Source: Verrucomicrobiota bacterium (GTDB lineage: Bacteria > Verrucomicrobiota > Verrucomicrobiia > Limisphaerales > JACRJZ01). Taken from it: a stretch of 64,000 nt of DNA. A program made the translations under genes and the position numbers. The number at the start of each line of letters is the position of its first letter. Position 1 is the first letter of the stretch. This document shows, piece by piece, positions 8,591-16,842 of the stretch. The notes beneath the pieces are model-generated. The model ran no database searches and was not told where the DNA came from. It saw only the letters and a program-made list of their open reading frames with translations. The DNA lies in assembly GCA_016219875.1 (NCBI GenBank), contig JACRJZ010000122.1, forward strand, positions 1 through 64,000, read 5' to 3'.

Positions 8591-10354
8591 TCAGTGCCCC
8601 GCCGCGCTGCCATCGGGTGCGCGGGGATCGGCGGCGCCGAGCCGTTGGCCGGTCGTGGGATCAATGAAGACACCCATCGCCTGACCGATCTTTCCCCCGA
8701 CGCGTACCGTGTGGCCCATGCCTTTCAATTGCCGTCTCGTCGCGGGCAACAGCGCCTCCGGCTCCGACACGATCTCGTCAGGCAGCCACTGGTGATGCAC
8801 CCGCCGCGCACCGATGGCGTTGGCGAGGCCCATCTCGAAATCGACCACGTTGAGCACCACTTGGAGCACCGTGTTGATGATCGTGCGGCCGCCGGGCGAG
8901 CCGATCACGAGCAGCGGCTTGCCGTCTCTGGCCAAGATCGTCGGCGTCATACTCGAAAGCATCCGCTTGCCCGGCGCAATCACATTGGGCGGCGTGCCGA
9001 TGAAGCCACGGCGATCCGTGCGGCCTGGCTGCGGGTTGAAGTCGCCCATTTCGTTGTTGTAGAGGAAGCCCAAGCCGTCGGCCACGATGCGCGACCCGTA
9101 GGAGTATTCGAGCGTGTAGGTGACCGCGACCGCGTTGCCCTCCGCATCGACCACCGAGTAGTGCGTCGTTTCCTCGCTTTCGTAGATGTTGCCAAAGCGC
9201 GCCGGGTCACTTGGTGAGGCGCGGTCCAGCCGGATACTTTTCCGCAAGCGCGCCGCGTACTCTTTGGAAGTGAGCCGGGCGAGCGGCAGGTCTGGATTGA
9301 AGTCCGGGTCGCCAAGAAACCGCGCGCGGTCGGCGTAGGCCCGGCGCATGGCTTCGGCGAGCCGATGCAGGTAAGGAGCCGAGTTGTGGCCGAGGGATTT
9401 GAGGTCGTAACCTTCGAGCAAGTTCAACATCTCGACCAGCGCGACACCACCGGAGCTGGGCGGCGGCATGGAATAGACTTCGCACCCGCGATACGTGCCG
9501 CGCACCGGCGGACGTTCCTTGGCGGTGTAAGCCGCGAGGTCGGCTTCCGTGATCAAGCCGCCGTGCGCCTTCATGTCCGCCGCGAGCCGGCGCGCCGTTT
9601 CACCGAAGTAGAACTCTTCCCGGCCATGCTCTTGAAGCCGGCGGAGCGTGCGCGCCAAGTCCGGCTGCCGCCAGATGTCGCCGCTGCGAAAGGCCGAGCG
9701 GTCTGGCCTCAGGAACACCTTGGCGGAGGACGGAAACTTCAGCCACTCCTTCTTGCGCTTGCGAAACTCGTTGGCCATCGCGTCGGTCAGGGGAAAGCCG
9801 TCCTCGGCCAACAGGACTGCTGGGGCGGCAAGTTCCTTCCACGATCGGCTGCCAAAACGATTCAACGCGAGGTCAAATCCCGCCACGGTTCCCGGAACGC
9901 CCACGGCGCGATAGCCGTCGTGGTTCGAGTCCTTGCGGTACTTCCCATTCGGGCCGAGGAACATGTCCGCGCGCGCCGCCAGGGGCGCTGTCTCGCGAAA
10001 GTCGAACGCTGTGACCTCCCCGCTCTTCGTGAACACGAGCATGAAGCCGCCGCCGCCAAGATTGCCCGCGGAAGGATGCACCACGGCGAGCGCGAGTCCT
10101 GTGGCGACTGCGGCGTCCACAGCATTGCCGCCTTCGCGCAGGACATCGGCGCCGATCTCAGACGCCAGCCGTTGGGAACTGACGACCATCCCGCGCGTCG
10201 TGCGCACCAAGTCGCCCGCCGCTTCGGCCTGAGTGGGAAGCGCAAGCCAGACGGACGCGGTGAGGACCGCAAGGCCACTCGCCGCCAACCGGCCGACCAG
10301 CCGGGCGCTGCTGGGTGTCTTCATGGCCGCGAAGACTGGCATCTCTCCGATCAT
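8591..10354 (-). CDS. ggt: Gamma-glutamyltransferase (glutathione hydrolase)
   Basis: A 587-aa Ntn-hydrolase. It cleaves gamma-glutamyl bonds of glutathione and conjugates in the periplasm. A signal peptide lies at the N terminus (GLAVLTASVWLALPTQAEA); the ATG at 10324 is an equally good start. Large-subunit signatures are GMVVSSQRLAS, GGNAVDAAVATGLALAVVHP and GNLGGGGFMLV with the substrate-binding FRETAP. The precursor self-cleaves before the catalytic Thr in ETTHYSVVDAEGNAVA (near residue 394). Small-subunit motifs GIPPNVIAPGKR-like, SSMTPTI and GSPGGRTII are present. Length is normal for the family. It is convergent with the GH20-like gene and no operon partner is visible. Confidence 0.95.
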   Translation of the reverse strand: MIGEMPVFAAMKTPSSARLVGRLAASGLAVLTASVWLALPTQAEAAGDLVRTTRGMVVSSQRLASEIGADVLREGGNAVDAAVATGLALAVVHPSAGNLGGGGFMLVFTKSGEVTAFDFRETAPLAARADMFLGPNGKYRKDSNHDGYRAVGVPGTVAGFDLALNRFGSRSWKELAAPAVLLAEDGFPLTDAMANEFRKRKKEWLKFPSSAKVFLRPDRSAFRSGDIWRQPDLARTLRRLQEHGREEFYFGETARRLAADMKAHGGLITEADLAAYTAKERPPVRGTYRGCEVYSMPPPSSGGVALVEMLNLLEGYDLKSLGHNSAPYLHRLAEAMRRAYADRARFLGDPDFNPDLPLARLTSKEYAARLRKSIRLDRASPSDPARFGNIYESEETTHYSVVDAEGNAVAVTYTLEYSYGSRIVADGLGFLYNNEMGDFNPQPGRTDRRGFIGTPPNVIAPGKRMLSSMTPTILARDGKPLLVIGSPGGRTIINTVLQVVLNVVDFEMGLANAIGARRVHHQWLPDEIVSEPEALLPATRRQLKGMGHTVRVGGKIGQAMGVFIDPTTGQRLGAADPRAPDGSAAGH

Positions 10355-10390
10355 AGTCGAGGCGTTTCAGAAACCTGTCATGCCGCCGCC

Positions 10391-10525
10391 GTAGCGCAGG
10401 CTTTCCAGCCTGCCGTAGCGCCGACATTCGTGTCGGCAGGCCGTCCGCCACGATGCGGACGTCCGAATCGCTCGTACGCCTCGCAGGCTGGAAAGCCTGC
10501 GCTACGGCAGACACGAATGTCTGCT
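10391..10525. repeat. F2 GTAGCGC hairpin-module repeat
   Basis: Left modules GTAGCGCAGGCTTTCCAGCC and GTAGCGCCGACATTCGTGTC are repeated in inverse orientation at 10490-10525. Each module is itself a small hairpin. I find no flanking target duplication. The same modules fill the 201-bp elements at 54411 and 61667. The stretch 10526-10766 holds no gene. Confidence 0.8.
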
Positions 10526-10766
10526 TTTAGCAAAACTGCTCTGGTCCACACGCACCTTCGACTGGCACTCTTTTTACGCACAAAAACAGCGTTATAGCCT
10601 TATTTTACAGGCATATAGCGAGCTTCTAGGTTTGAGCCGAAGGCTCTTGCCGGCGCTTGGCGGCGCTTGCGTTCCGCTCCCGATGGAGGTTCATAACATA
10701 ACCACAAAGTAACCAGACTTTCCCGCCTTTTTAGAGCCGCCCACGCTTGGACAGTGCCGAAAACGA

Positions 10767-10792
10767 AAGCGCCCGGAACAATCCGGGCGCTT
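10767..10792 (-). terminator. Intrinsic terminator at the left end of the phage element
   Basis: A perfect 11-bp stem (AAGCGCCCGGA / TCCGGGCGCTT) with a 4-base loop. On the minus strand it is followed by TCGTTTTCGG. It lies 37 bp past the stop of the last minus-strand phage gene. Confidence 0.75.
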
Positions 10793-10828
10793 GGGGAAGC
10801 AGGGAACTCGATGGGGGACCAGCCAGGC

Positions 10829-11155
10829 TCAGGCCGCTGGGCGGAGCATTCGGGTGGCAATCAGGGCGTCCACATCACTGGCCAGGAACCCCGAGGCCCG
10901 CACGCGGCCAGGGAGCTTCCGCCGGGGCAGAAGCCCGGCCGTAGCCAGCTTGTCGAGGGTCCGCGTCGAGCACGACAAGAGCCGGGCCGCCTCACAGCGG
11001 CGAATGATCCGCACTCCGCTTTTCGCGGCGTCCTCCGCCCTGGGGTCTTCGGGCTTCTGCCGCAACCGCGCCATCAGAGACACCCGCTCGGCGGGCGACA
11101 AAGTGGGATCGGCCCGAAGAACCGATTTCAGGACATCAATCGTGGAGGGCAGCAT
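10829..11155 (-). CDS. Excisionase/MerR-like HTH protein
   Basis: A 108-aa protein. The C-terminal half (RRCEAARLLSCSTRTLDKLATAG, then RVRASGFLASDVDAL) matches the helix-turn-helix domain of phage excisionases and HTH_17 proteins: a recognition helix followed by a wing that ends in the SDVDALI strand-helix. It is the last gene of the minus-strand phage run, close to the presumed left end of the element. That position suits a directionality factor or a DNA-binding regulator, but no recombinase gene is found in the element. Confidence 0.65.
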   Translation of the reverse strand: MLPSTIDVLKSVLRADPTLSPAERVSLMARLRQKPEDPRAEDAAKSGVRIIRRCEAARLLSCSTRTLDKLATAGLLPRRKLPGRVRASGFLASDVDALIATRMLRPAA

Positions 11156-11191
11156 AGAATGATCGGCCCAAGAGCGGATGATCGGAACCGA

Positions 11192-11974
11192 TCAACTCAC
11201 TACCGCAGCCAACGGACTGGTAGCACGCGGTTGCTGCGCACGCTGAATGCGTTCGAGGATTTCTTGGGCGGTCAGCTTGGCGGCGGGATTGTCGCTCAGG
11301 CTATCGACCAGCGAAGAGATCGTGGTAAAGACGCCGGCTTCTTTCTGGTGTTCCATCAGCCAGTGGACGAATTGCGCGTCCGCGGCTTGGCCTTGCGGCG
11401 TGGTTTCGAGCACGGCCCGCGCGGTTTCCACGCCCTGGATCAGGGCTTCGTTGACCTTGCGGTTGCGCACTTGGCGGTAGCCGTGATACACGCCGCCCAG
11501 GGCCAGCGCGAGGATGCTGCCGATCCCCGGCAAGAACGTATTCACGATGGAACCGGCCGCTTGGATCGTAGCCTCCGCTTCCGGCTTGGCCACCAGGTTG
11601 GTCACCGGCACTTGAACCAAGTTCGTGGAGAACACCGGGATGGTGTTCGTCACGAGGAGCGTGACGAAGTTCGTTGCCACCGGCTCGCGCGTGGCGACGC
11701 CGGAAACGGCGCCGGTGTTCTGGTTGGTGACGAGCACGATGTTCGTGCGCTCGATGATTTGCGCCACGGTGTTGGTGGCGATGAGGGTGTTGGTGACGAC
11801 CTGGACCACGGGCGCGTTGGTCCACGTCACTTGCTTGGTGTAGGCCCGATCCATCGAGGTGCAGCCGGCTGGCAGCAACAGGGTCGCTCCCAGCATTCCC
11901 GTGGCCGCCAAGGTGAGGAGGCTCCATCCCGGCGCGCTGACTTCTGACTTCTGACTTTTGATTTGTGCTTTCAT
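11192..11974 (-). CDS. Phage-encoded lipoprotein, candidate outer-membrane lysis factor
   Basis: A 260-aa protein. The start at 11974 has a ribosome-binding site (AAAGGAA) and overlaps the upstream stop in an ATGA. A lipobox LLPAGC puts the lipidated Cys near residue 37. After it come Thr/Asn/Val-rich strands (TNTLIATNTVAQIIERTN, TNFVTLLVTNTIP), then a hydrophobic segment (GIGSILALALGGVY) and a helical C terminus. Paired with a single-pass membrane protein immediately upstream, it could be the outer-membrane partner of a spanin pair; this is inference from layout. Residues 4-13 come from an F7 repeat, and residues about 17-25 (WSLLTLAAT), part of the signal peptide, come from an F1 repeat arm. 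Confidence 0.55.
   Translation of the reverse strand: MKAQIKSQKSEVSAPGWSLLTLAATGMLGATLLLPAGCTSMDRAYTKQVTWTNAPVVQVVTNTLIATNTVAQIIERTNIVLVTNQNTGAVSGVATREPVATNFVTLLVTNTIPVFSTNLVQVPVTNLVAKPEAEATIQAAGSIVNTFLPGIGSILALALGGVYHGYRQVRNRKVNEALIQGVETARAVLETTPQGQAADAQFVHWLMEHQKEAGVFTTISSLVDSLSDNPAAKLTAQEILERIQRAQQPRATSPLAAVVS
11901..11962. repeat. F1 half-palindrome plus F7 repeat forming the lipoprotein N terminus
   Basis: Bases 11901-11927 match the F1 arm with four differences in 27. Bases 11938-11962 are tandem TTCTGAC units (F7). Both are read in frame in the lipoprotein gene. Confidence 0.7.
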
Positions 11975-12288
11975 TGGTTCCTTTCTCGAATCCGGCGCAG
12001 TTCCTGGGTGCAGTCTTGCAAGGCGACCGTATTGCGGTCGAGGCAGACAGCCAGTTGCAGCGCCGTCTCGTTTTGGTTTTGGATGATGTGCGCGAGGGCG
12101 GTGTGATGGTCCTCGCGCAGGTGCTTGTGATCTGCGATGACCGCTTGGAGTTGGTGGACGAGCCAACGGATGACCACGCCGCACAAGACCAGCAGCAGGC
12201 AGAAGGCCGCTAGAAACAGCCAGCGGTCATTCATGCCCGCCGCGTGATCGACCAGTCGCAGAAAGTCAGTGGAGTTCATGTTAGTCAT
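11971..12288 (-). CDS. Single-pass membrane protein, candidate inner-membrane spanin or holin-like protein
   Basis: A 105-aa protein (start at 12288; the ATG at 12279 is also possible). One transmembrane helix (WLFLAAFCLLLVLCGVVIRWL, about residues 21-41) is followed by a charged helical tail of about 60 residues (HLREDHHTALAHIIQ ... RNTVALQDCTQELRRIRERNQ) likely to coil. This N-in, helical-tail-out design is that of Rz-like inner-membrane spanins. It overlaps the lipoprotein gene by 4 bases. No endolysin is found nearby, so the lysis assignment is tentative. Confidence 0.55.
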   Translation of the reverse strand: MTNMNSTDFLRLVDHAAGMNDRWLFLAAFCLLLVLCGVVIRWLVHQLQAVIADHKHLREDHHTALAHIIQNQNETALQLAVCLDRNTVALQDCTQELRRIRERNQ

Positions 12289-12295
12289 AAAAGGG

Positions 12296-12385
12296 ACCAC
12301 GGACCACAGACCACGGACCACCGGCCTGGCGGCCAAGGGATACCGAAGGTCTGTGGTCCTGTGGTCCTGTAGTCCTGTGGTCATT
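12296..12385. repeat. F4 inverted array of GACCACGGACCAC units
   Basis: GACCAC-type direct repeats at 12296-12321 are mirrored by GTGGTCCTGTGGTCCTG units at 12352-12383, so the block is an inverted repeat built from short tandem repeats. It fills the gap between the connector gene and the membrane-protein gene. Confidence 0.75.
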
Positions 12386-12391
12386 TTCTTC

Positions 12392-12931
12392 TCAGGTTCT
12401 CACCAGGCGCACGACCGGGCTGCCCCGGCGCACGGAGGCGCTGTATTTGGCCAGCAGGGATTGCACGAGGTAGGACAGCAAGGGGCGCTTGTCGGTCTTG
12501 CTGTATTTCGTGCCGCTGGTGTCGGTCCACGTCGCGATGAGGCCCTCGCCGGGCGGGGCGGTGGTGCGATCCTGAAGCAGAAGTTCCTTGGCCAACTCGC
12601 AAGTGGCTTTCACGACGGCGGGCGGAACCTGGTCGTCCACCAGGACGGCCGCAGCGGCACCGGATTCCGCCGCTGCGTCGGGATTCGGGCAGTTGGAGCG
12701 CGGCCATTGCAAGGCTTGCACCGCCGTTGTCTTCACGCCGTTGAATTGCCGCTCGGCGTCAATCAGGCGCGTGGCGAAGACCAGCGCCTTCGCCTTGTTG
12801 TCGGCGTTTGCCGCCGTCCACTGCGTTGCGTAGAGATGGCCTTCAAAGTAGGCGTCGCCATCGGCTACACTGGCGTAGCTGTTGGCGTCGGCCTTGCCAG
12901 TGCCGTCTTCCTTGATGAGCGTGAGGGCCAT
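12392..12931 (-). CDS. Phage head-tail connector-type protein (DnaT-like family)
   Basis: A 179-aa protein. The opening MALTLIKEDGTGKADANSYA, followed by SVADGDAYFEGH and ALVFATRLIDAERQFNG, is the hallmark of a phage family named DnaT-like ssDNA-binding protein in databases, but found in head-completion positions next to capsid genes. The conserved LQWPR motif follows. I read it as an adaptor between portal and tail, based on gene order and family. It lies downstream of the capsid block on the same strand. Confidence 0.7.
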   Translation of the reverse strand: MALTLIKEDGTGKADANSYASVADGDAYFEGHLYATQWTAANADNKAKALVFATRLIDAERQFNGVKTTAVQALQWPRSNCPNPDAAAESGAAAAVLVDDQVPPAVVKATCELAKELLLQDRTTAPPGEGLIATWTDTSGTKYSKTDKRPLLSYLVQSLLAKYSASVRRGSPVVRLVRT

Positions 12932-12946
12932 TGCGCGAAGCTCCTT

Positions 12947-14227
12947 TCACCAGCAGCGCCGGATGACGACGGCGGAGATTTCCAGCGCCACCGCCGTATT
13001 CGTCCACCCCACGTTGAACGTGTCCAGCGCCCCGGTGGATTCGTCCCAGGTCCAGCTCGCCGACTCCGCCGACGCGAGCAAGCGCGGCAGCCCGTAGTTC
13101 GCATCCCACGGGCTGTTGTCCCGCAGCGTGTCCACCAACGTGGTGAAGCCCACGTCGTTCTCCACGTGGCCCGCGCCCGCCGACGCCGCCCAGCCCGAGT
13201 AACTCGTCCCCACGCGGTCCAGTTCCACCAGCCACACGCACCGCACCGTTTCCGAGGCCGACAGCTTCCGCCCGGTGCTGCCCGACGTGCTGGTCCAAGT
13301 CCAGTCCGTCCCGCGTTTGGCCGCTGGGCGCTGCCAGGGATGCGAGAGGTAGGGCACCTCAATCCCTGTGCTGTAGGTCCAACCCGCGCCGGTGCTGTTG
13401 GCAAAGCCGATGAAGTTGTCGGTGGTAGCCGAATGCACCAAGTTGTTCGTGCCCGACGCGAGGCCGCAAGCGAACCAGTCGCAAGTGAAGTCGTTCGTGG
13501 CCGTCGTGCGGCAGAGGATGGCCACGAAGATTCGTTTCCACTTGCTGCCCCAAGACATCTTCCGTGCGAACTGGCCGCCGCGCAGTTCGAGCCGTTTCTC
13601 CACCCGCCCGCCGCTGAGCGAACGGGTCACGATGGCCGCCCCGCCGACGAGCACGCCATCGCCCTGCCAGCCCGTGCCGGCGTTGATGGCGACGTTCGTT
13701 CCGTCGGCATAGCTCTCGAAGGAGTCGAAAGCCATGCCATCGCTGGCGTCGAGCGTGGCTTGGAACTGTGCGGCGCTCAGCCAGGCGTTGCTCGCGCCGG
13801 CCACGATGTTGGTCACGTCACTGCGCTGCGTGAGCGCGCCGACCGCGTTGGTCCACTTGCCCGAAGCAGCGTCATAGACCAAGGGCACACCGTTGCTCGC
13901 CGGGCCGAGGGCGATGTCCGTCAGACTGGACAACGAAACGTTCGTCGCGGAGCCACTGCCTCCAGAACGACCGGAGCCGGTCACGAACGTCGCGCCGCAC
14001 ACCGGCAAGGCGGCGACGAGAAGGAGGGCCAGGACTGTGAACGCGGAAAGAGAGGAACCACGAAAGACACGAACCACACGAAAAGGAGAAGCTTCGCCGG
14101 GTAGTGCCGATAGCAGGTTTGCCGAAAGCAGAGGACGTTCGTGGCCGCGTCTTTCGTTCGTGTCTTTCGTGTGTTTCGTGGTGGCCATTTCGGGAGTCGA
14201 TTCAATCGGTTTCATAACCAGCATCAA
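12947..14227 (-). CDS. Large exported-type phage protein of unknown function
   Basis: Up to 426 aa; the start is uncertain (ATGs at 14227, 14215 and 14188, none with a clear ribosome-binding site). The N terminus up to about residue 55 is read through an inverted KDT-type repeat (14057-14183). After that comes a signal-peptide-like stretch (FTVLALLLVAALPVCGA). The body has Ser/Thr/Asn-rich segments, a FESYADGTNVAINAGTGW motif and a jelly-roll-like C-terminal half with many Trp. It could be a virion surface, fibre or receptor-binding protein; nothing identifies it. It overlaps the upstream gene by 26 bases if the longest start is used. Confidence 0.5.
   Translation of the reverse strand: MMLVMKPIESTPEMATTKHTKDTNERRGHERPLLSANLLSALPGEASPFRVVRVFRGSSLSAFTVLALLLVAALPVCGATFVTGSGRSGGSGSATNVSLSSLTDIALGPASNGVPLVYDAASGKWTNAVGALTQRSDVTNIVAGASNAWLSAAQFQATLDASDGMAFDSFESYADGTNVAINAGTGWQGDGVLVGGAAIVTRSLSGGRVEKRLELRGGQFARKMSWGSKWKRIFVAILCRTTATNDFTCDWFACGLASGTNNLVHSATTDNFIGFANSTGAGWTYSTGIEVPYLSHPWQRPAAKRGTDWTWTSTSGSTGRKLSASETVRCVWLVELDRVGTSYSGWAASAGAGHVENDVGFTTLVDTLRDNSPWDANYGLPRLLASAESASWTWDESTGALDTFNVGWTNTAVALEISAVVIRRCW
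14057..14183. repeat. F5 inverted CGAAAGACACGAA repeat in the 5-prime end of a phage gene
   Basis: CCACGAAAGACACGAACCAC at about 14057-14085 pairs with GTGTCTTTCGTGTGTTTCGTGG at about 14160-14182. In the minus frame it encodes TKHTKDTN and FRVVRVFRG, strings that recur in Verrucomicrobia protein predictions. Confidence 0.75.
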
Positions 14228-14552
14228 TCAGGGTGTTGCCGGAGGCGGCTTGGTAGGACAGGACTTGGGTGGAGAAGGCGACGCAGATGCCCAGGGCGAA
14301 GGGCCGTCCGCCGGCCCAATCCAGCGAGGCGTTCTCGCCCGCTGGCACCGGCACGCTCACGCGCGGCACCGCGCCAGCAGCCGCGCCGTTGGCCACATCG
14401 AACGCTTGCAGATAGAGCGTGGCGTCGGTCGCATTGGTGGCCACCACGGAGAAGAGTCGCCCACGCCGATTGGCGAGGACATTCAAGGTGGCGCCCTCGC
14501 CGTTGTTGTGGGCCACCAAGCCCGGTCCTGAAACACGCACGGTTCGCGCCAT
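14202..14552 (-). CDS. Small putative phage virion protein
   Basis: A 116-aa beta-rich protein with no signal peptide (MARTVRVSGPGLVAHNNGE...). A motif NATDATLYLQAFDVANGAAAGAVP and GRPFALGICVAFSTQ suggests a small jelly-roll or decoration-type fold. Its place just after the capsid gene on the same strand fits a head-decoration or minor virion component. Function is not recognised. Confidence 0.55.
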   Translation of the reverse strand: MARTVRVSGPGLVAHNNGEGATLNVLANRRGRLFSVVATNATDATLYLQAFDVANGAAAGAVPRVSVPVPAGENASLDWAGGRPFALGICVAFSTQVLSYQAASGNTLIDAGYETD

Positions 14553-14555
14553 ACC

Positions 14556-14894
14556 TCACCGCACCTTTCGCTTGCCGCCACGGCCCGCCGCTGAGGGCGT
14601 TTCCGCAGCAGTGAGTTCAAGTTCCACCGAGACGGGCGGAAGACCTTCCGCGTCGCTGGTGGACGTGTCGCCGACAGGGGCCGCCGACGCAGGAGGAGGT
14701 TCGGCCGGCGGCCCCACCGCCGTTTCGCTGACGGGCGTAGCAGCCGAGGTGACGAGGCTCTGATGGGATTCCGCGGCCGAAGTTCCACCCGGGGCCTTTT
14801 CAGATGGAGCCTCCTCACGTTGGCTGCTACGAGGCTCCTCGACGGGCACCAAGGGTCGGCGGACGCGGCGGATAATGGGATAGAGTTGATTCAT
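14556..14894 (-). CDS. Low-complexity phage protein carrying an F1 repeat
   Basis: A 112-aa Pro/Ala/Glu-rich protein between the capsid and small virion genes. It is 3 bases upstream of the next gene. Nearly a third of it is translated from both arms of an F1 palindrome (14738-14831; peptides SSQREEAP and LVTSAATPVSE). The rest is disordered and ends in a basic tail GRGGKRKVR. No function can be assigned. Confidence 0.45.
   Translation of the reverse strand: MNQLYPIIRRVRRPLVPVEEPRSSQREEAPSEKAPGGTSAAESHQSLVTSAATPVSETAVGPPAEPPPASAAPVGDTSTSDAEGLPPVSVELELTAAETPSAAGRGGKRKVR
14738..14831. repeat. F1 palindrome inside a phage coding sequence
   Basis: Arms GTAGCAGCCGAGGTGACGAG (14738) and CTCCTCACGTTGGCTGCTAC (14812) flank a 45-base spacer and keep the host gene in frame. 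Confidence 0.8.
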
Positions 14895-14978
14895 CGTTGA
14901 AAGTTGTTGGAGGTTGCGTTGCTCACGGGCGGCCTGCGCAGTGATTCCGCACTCCGCACTCCGCGTTCCGCATTCCAG

Positions 14979-15989
14979 TCAGTTGTTATGCTCGATGGCC
15001 ACGATGCGGACGTTCTTGTTCTCGAAGACGCGCACCCAGTTAGCTGCCGTTTCCAGTTCCGCATTCGTGGGCGAGTCGCCCGCAACGCTGCTGCTGGTGA
15101 ACTTCACCCCGCGCGGATGCAGGAGGTAGCGGCGGCGGTTGATGAGCACCGTGTCGCTGTCGAGCGGCACGCGGGCCAGTTCCACGCCTTCGGTGCCGAA
15201 GCCGCCTTGCAGCGGCGCGGAGTCCAGCGGCGCGGCACCGCGCGCGAAGGCGCCGGGGCCAAACAGGAACGACGTGTAAACCGTGCCGTCGGTGGTGCCC
15301 GCACGCGTCGGCAGGTTGTCATCGACGACCACGCGTCGGCCTTGGAAGGTGCGAATCTGCGCCTTGCCTTCGCTGTCCGGGATGAAGTCAATGAGGTCCA
15401 GCTTGCGCAACGCGGCTTCCGTAGCGCTGTGCATCGCCACGGCCGTCAGGAGGTCCGCCCGGTCGCCCAGTTTCGCCGTGGCGTCCACGAAGGTTCCTCC
15501 GTTCAAGCGCGTGGAGGCGGACTGTCCCGCGATGGTTTCGCTGGCGATGCCCAGCTTGTTGCCCGCCATGCTGGCCGCGCCGAAGATGCCCTTCAGGCAC
15601 GACACGATGAGGCCCTCGTCAATGCGCGCCCAATAGCCCGCCACGAGATCGACGATGGCCTGCATCGGGTCATCGCCGGAGATGACTTTTGCCAGATGAT
15701 TCACCGACCACGCTTGCGCGTCGTTGTGAATGCGGGCGATGTCTTTGTCGGCGGCGATTTTGTTGATCGTGAGCGAACCGCTGTCGCTCAGGATTTGCCG
15801 GGCGGCGCTGAGGTCTTTCCAGAACGGCATTTCCACCGTGCGCCCGCCGCCCGCCGCGAGGGCGTCAAATGCCGGGGCGTGTTCCACAATGCCACACTGT
15901 CCGAACGCACTCAGTTCCGCGGTGCGTTCAATCGCGTATTTCTCGAACTCTGTCGGGATGATGATGTCTGCAACAGCAGTCTTAGCCAT
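14979..15989 (-). CDS. Phage major capsid protein
   Basis: A 336-aa protein. The MPFWKDLS segment, SGSLTINKIAADKDIARIHN, AWSVNHLAKVISGDDPMQAI and the late KNVRIVAIEHNN are typical of a group of HK97-fold coat proteins from phages that encode DUF4055 or related portals. Length and position (after portal and scaffold-like genes) support it. It forms the shell of the procapsid. The gap to the next gene (14895-14978) holds a F6 GCATTCCGC tandem repeat. Confidence 0.8.
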   Translation of the reverse strand: MAKTAVADIIIPTEFEKYAIERTAELSAFGQCGIVEHAPAFDALAAGGGRTVEMPFWKDLSAARQILSDSGSLTINKIAADKDIARIHNDAQAWSVNHLAKVISGDDPMQAIVDLVAGYWARIDEGLIVSCLKGIFGAASMAGNKLGIASETIAGQSASTRLNGGTFVDATAKLGDRADLLTAVAMHSATEAALRKLDLIDFIPDSEGKAQIRTFQGRRVVVDDNLPTRAGTTDGTVYTSFLFGPGAFARGAAPLDSAPLQGGFGTEGVELARVPLDSDTVLINRRRYLLHPRGVKFTSSSVAGDSPTNAELETAANWVRVFENKNVRIVAIEHNN

Positions 15990-16068
15990 AGGTTTCTGTT
16001 GGTTGAAGGTTCAAGGTTGAAGGTTGCCCGCGACGCCGTTTCGCCGGCTCGCTGGTTCTCCGTTTCTG

Positions 16069-16839
16069 TTATGCCGCCGCGCGCAAGCGCGCCGCCAATT
16101 GCGGATCACTCCTCAGCAGCCGCATCTGCTCCGTGAGGTTCCAGGATTCCTTCCTGAAGGGGTTTCTCACAGGCCCGTTGCCGACGGCCCCACCGGAGCC
16201 GTTGCCGACGGCACCGCTGCCAATGTTGGCTTCAAAGAGATGCGGCGCTTCACTCACTTGAAGGTCGATCCATTCGGCGAGCGAGAGTGGCGTCACGCCG
16301 TCTTTGCCGAGGCGCACAGTTTGGCCGTCGCTCTCGAAGGCTTGTGGGACTCCCTGAACCAAACGGAACGTGTGGCGGGCGCGCGCCGTGATGTCGGGCA
16401 GGGCCGTGGCGCGTAGCCCTCGCTTGGTCGCCTCGCTGACGACGGCTTGGTCAATCTGAATGCTGACCAGCCGGGCGTTCAAGGCGTCGCGCTCGGAGGT
16501 GAGCGCCCCAAGCTGTTTCTCCCAGGTGAGGGTTGCTTGCTTGATACGGGACTCCACGACCCTTTCCACTTCACCGGACTTGAGCAGTTGGTGCTCTTCC
16601 AGCTTCCGCTTCTCTTCAGTGAGCTTCCGCACTTCATCGGGATCAATGCCGTCGAAGCGTTGACGGTGGGCGTGGAGTTCTTGAACGAGATCAGCGTTGC
16701 GTTTCTTGAGTTCATCCGCGTGGCTCTTGTCGATCACACCTTCCACGTCGAGCACGAGCACACCGTCTCGCGGGACGTAGAGGTTGCTGAACGCAGGAGG
16801 GATTTCATCTTTGGTTTTTACTTTGTAGGGCAGGGGCAT
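16069..16839 (-). CDS. Phage scaffolding-like protein
   Basis: A 256-aa protein between portal and capsid genes. About residues 38-140 are predominantly charged helix with heptads (KLTEEKRKLEEHQLLKSGEVERVVESR), as in capsid scaffolds. A flexible Gly/Asn segment with a repeated GAVGNG precedes a short basic helical C terminus (MRLLRSDPQLAARLRAAA) of the kind that binds coat protein. The start lies 4 bases after the portal stop. A protease domain is not visible. Confidence 0.65.
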   Translation of the reverse strand: MPLPYKVKTKDEIPPAFSNLYVPRDGVLVLDVEGVIDKSHADELKKRNADLVQELHAHRQRFDGIDPDEVRKLTEEKRKLEEHQLLKSGEVERVVESRIKQATLTWEKQLGALTSERDALNARLVSIQIDQAVVSEATKRGLRATALPDITARARHTFRLVQGVPQAFESDGQTVRLGKDGVTPLSLAEWIDLQVSEAPHLFEANIGSGAVGNGSGGAVGNGPVRNPFRKESWNLTEQMRLLRSDPQLAARLRAAA

Positions 16840-16842
16840 GAG

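Noticed and set aside
7240..8673. 477-codon minus-strand frame over the GH20-like gene
   Set aside because: Crosses the inserted 130-bp element and lacks any domain.
12269..14104. 611-codon plus-strand frame through the phage structural genes
   Set aside because: Arg/His/Gly-rich shadow that also reads through two repeat arrays.
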